DNA of 64,000 nt from Streptomyces tropicalis (GTDB lineage Bacteria > Actinomycetota > Actinomycetes > Streptomycetales > Streptomycetaceae), in the NCBI RefSeq assembly GCF_029269835.1, contig NZ_JARJBB010000003.1, positions 496,001-560,000 on the forward strand. Direction: 5' to 3'. The notes under the pieces are model-generated. The model worked only from the letters and a program-made list of their open reading frames with translations. It was not told where the DNA came from and did no database searches. Positions 25,893 through 33,693 of the stretch are shown one piece after another. Position 1 is the first letter of the stretch. Each line of letters opens with the position of its first letter. The position numbers were made by a program, and so were the translations under genes.

Positions 25893-27224
25893 ATGAGCCC
25901 ACCGGTCGCACCCCCGGGATGGAGCCGCCGGCTGGTCCCGCCCGCCGCCCTCTCCGTCCATCTCGCCATCGGCCAGGCCTACGCCTGGAGCGTCTTCAAG
26001 CCGCCCCTCGAGTCCGCCCTGCACCTGAACGGCACCGAGAGCGCGCTGCCCTTCCAGTGCGCCATCGTGATGCTCGGCCTGTCGGCCGCGTTCGGCGGCA
26101 CGCTCGTCGAGCGCAGGGGGCCGCGGTGGGCCATGACCGTGGCCCTCGTGTGCTTCTGCTCCGGCTTCCTGATCTCCGCGCTCGGCGCGTACACCGGCCA
26201 GTTCTGGCTGATCGTCCTCGGCTACGGCGCGGTCGGCGGCACCGGACTCGGTATCGGCTACATCTCGCCGGTCTCGACCCTGATCAAGTGGTTCCCGGAC
26301 CGGCCCGGCACCGCCACCGGGATCGCCATCATGGGCTTCGGCGGCGGCGCGCTCATCGCCTCGCCCTGGTCGGCGCAGATGCTGGCGTCCTTCGGCACCG
26401 ACTCCACCGGGATCGCGCTGGCGTTCCTCGTCCACGGACTGTCGTACGCGGTCTTCATGTCGCTCGGCGTGTTCCTGGTGCGGGTGCCGAGCGGCGAGCG
26501 GCCCGTGCCCGGCGTTCCCGGCGCCGTCGAGGGCGTGCGGGTCTCCGCCCGCAGTGCCGTGCGGACCCCGCAGTTCTGGTGCCTGTGGGTCGTGCTGTGC
26601 ACGAACGTGACCGCGGGCATCGGCATCCTGGAGAAGGCCGCCCCGATGATCACGGACTTCTTCAGGACCTCCTCCACCCCTGTCTCCGCCTCCGCCGCGG
26701 CCGGCTTCGTCGCCCTGCTCTCGGCCGCCAACATGGCCGGGCGCATCGGCTGGTCCTCGGCCTCCGACCTCGTCGGACGCAAGAACATCTACCGCCTCTA
26801 CCTGGGGGCCGGGGCGCTGATGTACCTGCTCATCGCGCTCTTCGGCGACGGCTCGAAACCCCTGTTCGTGGTGTGCGCGCTGGTGATCCTCTCCTTCTAC
26901 GGCGGCGGTTTCGCCACCGTCCCCGCCTATCTGAAGGACCTCTTCGGCACCCATCAGGTCGGCGCCATCCACGGCCGCCTGCTGACCGCCTGGTCCACGG
27001 CCGGCGTACTCGGCCCGCTGATCGTCAACCGGATCGCCGACCACCAGAAGGCGGCCGGCCGGCACGGCGCGTCCCTGTACGGGCTGTCGTTCGCCATCAT
27101 GATCGGGCTGCTCGTGGTCGGCCTCGCGGCGAACGAGTTCATCCGGCCCGTCCACCCCCGCCACCACGTCCCCGCCCCCGGGAGGGCCCCCGATGACGCA
27201 CGACAGCAGCCAGAGTCCGCCTGA
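25893..27224 (+). CDS. OFA-family MFS transporter (oxalate:formate antiporter-like)
   Basis: This 443-aa twelve-segment MFS protein starts at ATG 25893. OFA signatures include IGQAYAWSVFKPPL in segment 1, WLIVLGYGAVGGTGLGIGYI in segment 4 and VSTLIKWFPDRPGTATGIAI in the central loop. The C-terminal half carries FWCLWVVLCTNVTAGIGILE and FYGGGFATVPAYLKDLFG. It should exchange or import small carboxylates such as oxalate or formate. The 3' end overlaps the small-subunit gene by 32 bases. Confidence 0.93.
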   Translation: MSPPVAPPGWSRRLVPPAALSVHLAIGQAYAWSVFKPPLESALHLNGTESALPFQCAIVMLGLSAAFGGTLVERRGPRWAMTVALVCFCSGFLISALGAYTGQFWLIVLGYGAVGGTGLGIGYISPVSTLIKWFPDRPGTATGIAIMGFGGGALIASPWSAQMLASFGTDSTGIALAFLVHGLSYAVFMSLGVFLVRVPSGERPVPGVPGAVEGVRVSARSAVRTPQFWCLWVVLCTNVTAGIGILEKAAPMITDFFRTSSTPVSASAAAGFVALLSAANMAGRIGWSSASDLVGRKNIYRLYLGAGALMYLLIALFGDGSKPLFVVCALVILSFYGGGFATVPAYLKDLFGTHQVGAIHGRLLTAWSTAGVLGPLIVNRIADHQKAAGRHGASLYGLSFAIMIGLLVVGLAANEFIRPVHPRHHVPAPGRAPDDARQQPESA

Positions 27225-27330
27225 CCGCAGGGTCGCCCTGACCGTCCTCGCCTGGCTGTGGGTGGGGGCGCCCCTCGCCTACGGCCTCTACGAGCTGGTG
27301 CGGAAGGCGACGCAGCTCTTCACCGGGTGA
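27193..27330 (+). CDS. MFS transporter small subunit (OFA partner)
   Basis: This 45-aa protein starts at ATG 27193, 32 bases inside the end of the OFA gene and in another frame, and stops at TGA 27328-27330. It has a polar head (MTHDSSQSPPDRRVALT) and one transmembrane helix (LAWLWVGAPLAYGLYELV). It is a short single-pass protein of the type known to follow OFA transporters in actinobacteria. It probably forms a complex with, or stabilises, the transporter. The overlap implies translational coupling. Confidence 0.85.
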   Translation: MTHDSSQSPPDRRVALTVLAWLWVGAPLAYGLYELVRKATQLFTG

Positions 27331-27339
27331 CGCGGCCGG

Positions 27340-27389
27340 CCCCTCGGGGGTCCGGCCGGTCACCGGGGGGCGGCCGGACCCCCGAGGGG
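27340..27389 (+). terminator. Strong hairpin after the OFA operon
   Basis: A perfect 19-bp stem (27340-27358 and 27371-27389) with a 12-base loop starts 10 bases after the small-subunit stop. Confidence 0.85.
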
Positions 27390-27522
27390 GGCGCACGAGC
27401 CGGCGGCATGACGGAAGCCGACAAGTCGGACGCCCGTTTCCTGTGGCTTCGCCTGCGGCCGTACCCGTGAGTCACCGAACAGACTGGTGGATCCCGCTAC
27501 CCACGGCACCGAGGGGGATCCC

Positions 27523-28470
27523 ATGAACGGCTCGCGCATCGCCGCCGTCGGCCATTACCAGCCCGCCAGGGTGCTTACCAACGAGGACCTGGCGGGCATC
27601 GTCGACACCAGTGACGCGTGGATCAGGTCCCGGGTGGGCATCCGGACCCGGCACATCGCCGGACCCGACGAGCCGGTCGACGAGCTCGCCGCGCACGCCG
27701 CCGCCAAGGCCCTCGCGGCGGCCGGCCTCACGCCCGGCGACATCGACCTGGTCCTGGTCGCCACCTCCACCGCCGTCGACCGCTCCCCGAACACCGCCGC
27801 CCGCGTCGCCGCCCGGCTCGGCGTGCCCCGGCCGGCCGCGATGGACGTCAACGTGGTGTGCGCCGGGTTCACCCACGCCCTGGCCACCGCCGACCACACC
27901 GTGCGCGCCGGTGCCGCGGCCCGCGCCCTGGTCATCGGCGCGGACAAGATGTCCGAGGTCACCGACTGGAGCGACCGCACCACCTGCGTGCTCGTCGGCG
28001 ACGGCGCCGGGGCGGCCGTGGTCGAGGCGTGCGCGCCGGGGGAGGAGCCCGGCCTCGGGCCGGTGCTGTGGGGATCGGTGCCGGAGATGGGCCACGCGGT
28101 GCGGATCGAGGGCACCCCGCCGCGGTTCGCGCAGGAGGGCCAGAGCGTCTACCGCTGGGCCACCACGCAGCTGCCGCCGCTGGCCCGGCAGGCCTGCGAG
28201 CGGGCGGGCGTCACGCCCGAGGACCTCGCCGGGGTCGTGCTCCACCAGGCCAACCTGCGGATCATCGAGCCGCTCGCCGAGAAGCTCGGCGCCGTCAACG
28301 CGGTCGTCGCCCGCGACGTCTCCGAGTCCGGCAACACCTCGGCCGCGAGCATCCCCCTGGCCCTGTCCAAGCTCATCGAGCAGGGCGCGGTGTCGACCGG
28401 CGACCGGATCCTGCTGTTCGGCTTCGGCGGCAATCTCTCCTACGCCGGCCAGGTCGTGCGCTGCCCCTGA
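27523..28470 (+). CDS. 3-oxoacyl-ACP synthase III (FabH/KASIII-type)
   Basis: This 315-aa thiolase-fold enzyme starts at ATG 27523 behind GAGGGGG. The Cys-His-Asn triad is intact: C113 (MDVNVVCAGFTHAL), H241 (VVLHQANLRII) and N271 (SESGNTSAASI). SDAWIRSRVGIRTRHIA and LLFGFGGNLSYAGQVV are typical of KASIII. It condenses an acyl-CoA starter with malonyl-ACP. It stands alone, away from a fab operon, so it may be a secondary FabH or make a specialised acyl or ketone product. Confidence 0.9.
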   Translation: MNGSRIAAVGHYQPARVLTNEDLAGIVDTSDAWIRSRVGIRTRHIAGPDEPVDELAAHAAAKALAAAGLTPGDIDLVLVATSTAVDRSPNTAARVAARLGVPRPAAMDVNVVCAGFTHALATADHTVRAGAAARALVIGADKMSEVTDWSDRTTCVLVGDGAGAAVVEACAPGEEPGLGPVLWGSVPEMGHAVRIEGTPPRFAQEGQSVYRWATTQLPPLARQACERAGVTPEDLAGVVLHQANLRIIEPLAEKLGAVNAVVARDVSESGNTSAASIPLALSKLIEQGAVSTGDRILLFGFGGNLSYAGQVVRCP

Positions 28471-28697
28471 GACCGCCGCCCCGGCCGTGCGGTCCGCCTG
28501 CCCGCGAGCGTGCCGCCAGTGGCCGGACATTCCGCAGCGTGACACCCCCGGCACCTGCCGTGACCTGCGCACCTTCCGCCCGCCCACCGGCCGTGCCCAC
28601 CCGGGCAACGGCCCGGATACGCAGGTGAAGGGCGCCCCGAAACCTTGGTATTGTTGTCTCGTCGCCGCGGGGAACACCTCGCCGGGCGGCACACCTG

Positions 28698-28782
28698 GTC
28701 CGGGTGGCGGAATGGCAGACGCGCTAGCTTGAGGTGCTAGTGCCCTTTATCGGGCGTGGGGGTTCAAGTCCCCCCTCGGACA
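28698..28782 (+). tRNA. tRNA-Leu, anticodon GAG
   Basis: The 85-base class II tRNA has acceptor stem GTCCGGG/CTCGGAC, D-arm TGGCGGAATGGCAGACGCG, anticodon stem-loop CTAGC-TTGAGGT-GCTAG with anticodon GAG, a variable arm (TGCCC..GGGCG) and T-arm GGGGG-TTCAAGT-CCCCC. The discriminator base is A; the CCA tail is not encoded. The 3' end is the integration site of the island, which left the tRNA intact at the left junction. Confidence 0.97.
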
Positions 28783-30019
28783 CTCGCTTACAGCGATGCG
28801 GAATCGAGGGCCTCGACCTAACGGTCGCGGTCCTCGTTGCGTTGTCGTACATGATCATGACGCCCAGGGCGTCGTAAAGGGGCTCTCTCTCCTCGGCGTC
28901 GGCGGCTTGGACACGTTGTGCGATGTTTCCGAGTCTGTCAGTGATCACCCGGATCTGGTCGGCGGTGAGGGGTGGTTCCTTCTTCCGGGTGACGGTGGGC
29001 AGTGCGTCAAGCTTCTTCTGTGCCGCTTCCCTGTCACGTTGCGCGTCGTTGATCCACTGGGTGACGACGGCGGGGTCGGCTCCGGAGCCGAGGGCGGCTT
29101 GGTAGCGGGCGAGGCGTCGCTCGCATTCCTTGATCGCCTGGCGGGTTTGAGCCTGCTCGGGAGTTTGGGTCTGTGCTGCGCTCGCTGCGATGCCGGCCTG
29201 GTTGAGTGCGGTGATGGTGGCGGTGAGCCGGTCCGGGTCGAAGGCCCGGGCGATCCATGCGTCCAGTGCCCGGCAGATGATGTCTTCGCGCAGGTTGATG
29301 GTGCGCGGGTGGTCGAGTCCGGGGTAGAGGGCTGCTTCCTGTTCCTCGTACTCGCATCGGTAGTAGACGCGGTCGCGGATCGCAGAGGGCTGCATCTTCC
29401 GTCTGCACAGAGTGCACCTCACCCGTCCTCGCAGGACGTAGGGCCGCCGACCGCTTCGCCGGTTGGGGCGTTCTTGCCGCTGGTAGGCGCGGGCGCGTTG
29501 TCTGCGGGCCCGCTGGGCGGCTTCGAAGAGTTCCTTGGTGATGAGTGGGTCGTGTGCCGGTTCGTTGCACCAGATCCATTCGTCGCTGGGGTTGTGGGTC
29601 ATGGTGGTGCGATGGCCGAGTGTGACGTCGTCGATGTCGAGGAGGCGTTCTTCCTTGCGCTGTTTGTTCCAGACCTCGTGGCCGGTGTAGCGGGGGCTGT
29701 GGAGGATCGCCCTGACCGCACCGGCCTGCCATGCCTTCTTCGTCCGGTGGGGGTTGCGGGCGGCGTCGTGGGCGGAAGGGCAGGGGATGCCGTCGTGGTT
29801 GAGTCGGAGGGCGATGGCCTCGTCGCTCATGCCGTCGACGTACATGGTGAAGATGCGCAGGACGACGAGTGCGGTGGCGGGGTCGGGTTCGAGTTTGTGG
29901 AGTTGCTGTCCGGCGGCTGCCTTGGCGGGGTTGGGGTGCATGCCGGCGTCGGCGATCCGGTAGCCGTAGGGCGGTCGCCCTCCGAGGTAGCGGCCCTGGA
30001 GCTGGGCTTGTGAGCTCAC
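28724..30019 (-). pseudogene. Large serine recombinase (integrase) lacking its catalytic domain
   Basis: The frame (431 aa from GTG 30019) begins directly at the recombinase domain: LQGRYLGGRPPYGYRIADAG. A zinc ribbon follows (VRCTLCRRKMQ, VYYRCEYEEQEA) and then a coiled-coil tail. The about 150-residue N-terminal resolvase domain with the nucleophilic serine is absent, and upstream DNA shows no trace of it. The 3' end runs antisense through tRNA-Leu, so the last 19 residues (SEGGLEPPRPIKGTSTSS) are tRNA sequence and not a real protein tail. The position beside attL fits the integrase of the island, now inactive. Confidence 0.85.
28772..28783. other. attL core at the tRNA 3' end
   Basis: CCCCTCGGACAC overlaps the last bases of tRNA-Leu. 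The 11-base CCCTCGGACAC recurs at 41538-41548 and 46787-46797, the other presumed junctions of the island. Confidence 0.7.
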
Positions 30020-30149
30020 CTGGTTCCTAAGACGCCATCCGCTTTCCGAACGTGATCATTTGGTTCGGGCTGGGTGGGCATGAAACTCCGGCTGGTGGCG
30101 GGAGAGATGGGCGTGGTTCGTCTGCTCGTCCTGTTTGTGGAGGTGGCTG
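30020..30149. other. Junction between recombinase relic and next gene
   Basis: The recombinase homology stops at about 30013-30019. The next 130 bases resemble no resolvase and lead into a good ribosome site (GGAGG at 30139-30143). This is probably the left boundary of a later insertion that removed the recombinase N-terminus. Confidence 0.45.
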
Positions 30150-30620
30150 GTGCCGTCGGTGCTCGGTCTGTTGGAGGCCCGGGAAAAGAAGGTCCGGGAA
30201 GGGGTGGCACGGCTGTGGGAGGAGGCCGAGCGGGTGGAGGCTGCCCTCGGCCAGGTGGAACGGGCACTTCAGCGTCTGGCGGATGCCCGTGTGACGGTGA
30301 CTGAGGTGCTGGCCGAGCCGCCCGTCGCGGTCGCGGAGCCGGTGGTGAGTGCGGTGGCGGGGTCGGTGGTGCCCAGACGGACCGAGGGCATGACAGCGAC
30401 GGTCCTGCCTCCGGACTACCAGCGGATCATGTCCGTGCTGGAGTCGGATGCGGCCCGGGAGGGTATGCGGTGCCAGCAGCTGGCCGTGGCCCTGGGCCTT
30501 CAGGCGGTTCCAGCGATGGTCGAGGGGCTGCGGTCGAAGGCGAAACGCCTGGTGGAGCGGGGGTGGGCGCTCCAGGTGTGGCCGGGGGTGTTCACCCCGC
30601 TCGGGGCGTCGGCCGGCTGA
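30150..30620 (+). CDS. Hypothetical protein with coiled coil and winged-helix-like C-terminus
   Basis: This 156-aa protein starts at GTG 30150, six bases after GGAGG. Residues 5-60 (LGLLEAREKKVREGVARLWE, EAERVEAALGQVERALQRLA) form a coiled coil. After a Val/Ala/Pro linker the last 60 residues (DYQRIMSVLESDAAREGM, CQQLAVALGLQAVPAMVEGL, RSKAKRLVERGWALQV) look like a small winged helix. I remember this type from Streptomyces insertion-element neighbourhoods but cannot assign a role. Its 3' end overlaps the convergent IS5-type transposase relic by 29 bases. Confidence 0.65.
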   Translation: MPSVLGLLEAREKKVREGVARLWEEAERVEAALGQVERALQRLADARVTVTEVLAEPPVAVAEPVVSAVAGSVVPRRTEGMTATVLPPDYQRIMSVLESDAAREGMRCQQLAVALGLQAVPAMVEGLRSKAKRLVERGWALQVWPGVFTPLGASAG

Positions 30621-31347
30621 AGGCGCAGGGGCGGCGCCGGGCCAGGCGGCTGTTCATGAGCATGGTCATGGACCACAGCACCATGGCCTCGTGCATGGCG
30701 GGCAGTGTCTCGTAGTCGCGCACCAGGCGGCGCGATCGCATCAGCCAGCTCAGAGTGCGCTCCACCACCCACCTGCGCGGCAGCACCACGAACCCGCTGG
30801 TGTCGTCGGTGCGTTTGACGATCTCAAGGGCGAGCTGGAGTTTCTCGGCCGCCCAGTCGACGAGCCGACCGGCATAACCGCCGTCCGCCCAGACGAGGCG
30901 GATGGAGAAGTACATGGTGCGCAGCCGCTCGAGCAGCGGGACGGCGGCGTCGCGGTCCTGCACGCTCGCCGCGGTCACTGCGACGGCCAGGACCAGGCCG
31001 AGGCAGTCCACGACCAGGTGCCGCTTGCGGCCACCCACTTTCTTCCCGCCGTCCCACCCGGACGTCGAGCGCGGGATGTTCGCCGCCGCCCGCAGCGACT
31101 GCGAGTCCACGATGGCGGCCGTCGGGTCCGGCGAACGGCCTTCCTTCTGGCGGACCTTGTCACGCAGCCGGTCGTGGAGTTCGGTGAGCAGGCCCGTCAC
31201 CTGCCAGCGTCGGGCGAACGCGTGCACCCGCCGGTACGACGGGAAGTCGCAGGGCAGATTGACCCACTTGACGCCGTACTCCTGACCGATCCCAGGCTGC
31301 GCGTCTGAGCTTGACTCTACTGAGGATGTTGGAGTTGCCGAAGTCAT
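30592..31347 (-). pseudogene. IS5-family transposase, 5'-truncated
   Basis: The frame has the IS5-type DDE core: IVDSQSLRAAANIPRSTSG, GWDGGKKVGGRKRHLVVDC, RLVWADGGYAGRLVDW and RRWVVERTLSWLMRSRR (last block with the catalytic Glu). The usual N-terminal region before WVNLPCDFPSYRRVHAF is missing; instead about 25 unrelated residues (from ATG 31347) precede it. Terminal inverted repeats were not found. It is therefore a relic. Confidence 0.8.
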
Positions 31348-31667
31348 TCATGACACTCCCCGGGCCTTCCGCAACTCGCGTACGCGTGATCGTGATGGTC
31401 CTGGGCGGGGCGGCTCGTACAGGTCTTGGGCGCGGTGCCGGACCTGCTGATCCCGCCCTGTCGGCAGAACTCGAGGCTGAAGCCCGGCGCATCCAGAACA
31501 GGTGAGGCTCCGCTCTTCCACGAGCAGCAGCTCCAGCCAGCAAGTGCCCAGCAGCGCGACCCACGCCGTGTTCCTCCTGGGACACCTTTGGTGGCACGCC
31601 CGAGGACGTGCGTACGGTCGTGGCCGTGATGCCCGTGGAGGTCTAGGACGGCCTGCGATGCGACGCC
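31348..31667. other. Non-coding stretch inside the island
   Basis: These 320 bases between the transposase relic and the HEAT-repeat pseudogene contain no convincing frame on either strand. They are probably scrambled element DNA. Confidence 0.5.
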
Positions 31668-32514
31668 GTGCCGTGGGCCCGGTTCCACCATTCCTACGGC
31701 CCCGGCCATGACGTACCCGGCCTGCTGACGCAGATGCGGGGCGGCGACGTGCGGAGCGCCGACCGGGCCCTGGAAACGCTGTGGAACCGGATCTGCCACC
31801 AGGGCGGCACCTCCGCTCCCGGCGCCCTCGCAGTCCCCTTCCTCATCCGCACCGCCCTCACGCAACCCCGCCACAGGGCGGCCCTTCTGCTCCTTGTGGC
31901 GGCCCTCGCGCGCCGGCCCCACTTCGGCGACGGCTCCCGCACCGGGTTCCTGCGCGTCGGCGAGCCCTCCGACTGGGTTTCCCTCGAACCCAGCGGATAC
32001 CTGGGAAACTGGGCGATTCAGGCCGCACGGCGGGCCGTCGCCGGGGACACGGACCTGTTGCTCTCTCTGCTCGGCAGTCCCGAAACGCCCGTCCGCGCGG
32101 CCGCTGCCTACGCCCTGGCGGCCGCCCTCCCGGTACCCGGCCGCCCTGCACGCGGGGCTTCAGGGCGAGGACGACTCCGTGGTGCGCTCGTGTCTCGTCC
32201 TGGCGATTGGCCAACTGGCATGGGAAGAAGGCGAACCCGCGACGATTGCACGCACCAGCGAATGGTGGCAGGACCCCGCCCGGCCGGCGGAGGTGCGCGT
32301 GAGCGCGGTCCTCGCCTGGCTCTGCCTCGTCGACGACCCCATCCCCGCCGACCTCGGCACCCTCTTTGACACCGCGGTCACCGACGACCTGGCGGCACTC
32401 CTTGCATCGGTTCCCTGGCTGCGCGACGTCGAAGACGGCATCGGCCTGCTCTGGTCTCTCACCCAGATGCGCAATCCCGATGACTTCCCCTGGTTCACCA
32501 GAACCTGGGACTGA
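31668..32514 (+). pseudogene. HEAT-repeat protein, frameshifted
   Basis: Two frames join near 32120-32135. The first, from GTG 31668, reads PWARFHHSYGPGHDVPGLL and has helical repeats up to VRAAAAYALAAALP. The second resumes YPAALHAGLQGEDDSVVRSC and LVLAIGQLAWEEGE, and stops at TGA 32512-32514 (PWFTRTWD). The start is also poor: TAG stands at 31644, and the family-like beginning would lie around 31647-31668. HEAT-repeat proteins of this size are common in actinobacterial islands with no fixed function. Confidence 0.6.
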
Positions 32515-33113
32515 GACCGGCCCGGCACCTGGGCTGGTGCCGCCGCAGCGGGAATCAGGGCGATGGCCAGAGCCGCGAGTATCGGTGGTGTCTCCTGCAG
32601 GCGGCGGGGCGACACGGCACGGGCACCTCCTTCCCGCGGTGTCCGGCCGCCTCGCGTGCACGTCCCGCCGATAGCGTGGGGGAAGGCACCGTTCACGACA
32701 TGGCGCGGAGGAATGAGCCTCATGGACGGTCTAGCGGCAACGGTGTCGCCAGCGTGTGTTGAGTAGGAGAGAGGTAGCGAGGGATGTCTCTCGTTCCTTC
32801 CACATCTCTAATTTACGGTAAGACTTCGCTAAATATATGCAGCTTAAAACTATCGTGGTGACATCTAGTGCAGCTCGACGGCTCGCGCGTCGGCCTTGGT
32901 CGTAGAGTGCGAAGTGTGTGGAGTTATGCCCAGGTCGTACTGTGAATTTGCTGCACAGGTTCCGTGAACTGGGCATGACGATGGTCACGTTGCCTTCGGA
33001 TCTGACGCCGTTTTAGGGTCTTGATCGACCACTTATTTTTGCTTTACATCTGTGCATGGGGGCTGCAGATGTTATTTCGTCATGCCGTCACCCGTGCCTG
33101 GAAAGGACTTCGG
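32515..33113. other. Gene-free region with AT-rich promoter block
   Basis: These 599 bases separate the HEAT pseudogene from the toxin locus. Bases 32756-33060 are strikingly AT-rich for this genome (stretches such as AATTTACGGTAAG and CTAAATATATGC). They may hold the promoter of the toxin locus. A 24-codon open frame (32941-33015) near the end is too short to call. Confidence 0.5.
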
Positions 33114-33638
33114 GTGAATCCTCAAATGCGCAGGATGCTTCCCGTCGCGGGGGTTGCTGCCGTCCTGGCGCTGGCGGGCACGCCGATGCTCGCGTCCGCC
33201 GACCCGCAGCCGACAGGGGGAACCACCGGGGCCACGCCGCCGTCCGCGGTGGAGGACTACGCGTATCCGAACGCGGATCAGATCCAGCACGATCAGGGCA
33301 TCAAGCTGATCAAGGGGGACGGGCACATCACCCTCGCCACATGTGGCGACTCCGCTCAGCAGATCAAGGTCCTCACCGTGCAGGGGCCCAGCGGCGACAC
33401 CCAGGGCGCCTACTGCTTCAAGGCAAGCGCCAAGACCGGGTATCTCACCCTCGAACTCCCGCGGGTGTTCGCCCTGGAGACCGCCGACCACCCGATCAGC
33501 GCCGATCTGCGGCCGCAGGCCGATCCCTCCGCGCCGACCAAGACGGTGACTGTCGACAAGAACGCCTACCAGAGCGTGGGCGAGGGAGCCGCCGGCGGCT
33601 CCCCGGCCGTGCTGCTGGAACTCCGAGTCACCGGCTGA
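33114..33638 (+). CDS. Secreted hypothetical protein of the toxin locus
   Basis: This 174-aa protein starts at GTG 33114, seven bases after GAAAGGA. It has a Sec signal peptide (RRMLPVAGVAAVLALAGTP, then MLASA). The mature part is about 145 residues, mostly polar, with two cysteines (ATCGDSAQQI and AYCFKASAK) that could form a disulfide. I recognise no domain. It lies 55 bases upstream of the pseudo-protease gene and is probably its operon partner. The role may be adhesion, chaperoning or inhibition. Confidence 0.7.
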   Translation: MNPQMRRMLPVAGVAAVLALAGTPMLASADPQPTGGTTGATPPSAVEDYAYPNADQIQHDQGIKLIKGDGHITLATCGDSAQQIKVLTVQGPSGDTQGAYCFKASAKTGYLTLELPRVFALETADHPISADLRPQADPSAPTKTVTVDKNAYQSVGEGAAGGSPAVLLELRVTG

Positions 33639-33693
33639 CCGGCACGTCTGCCCGCCCTCTCTCCGCTTTCGCACGACAGCAAGGAACTTTTCC

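Noticed and set aside
28698..28782. Protein tail of the recombinase relic (GGLEPPRPIKGTSTSS)
   Set aside because: This is antisense tRNA-Leu sequence read as protein, a known artefact at tRNA integration sites, and not a functional domain.
32731..32988. 85-codon minus-strand frame in the AT-rich block
   Set aside because: It has no ribosome site, no coding bias and no resemblance to a family.
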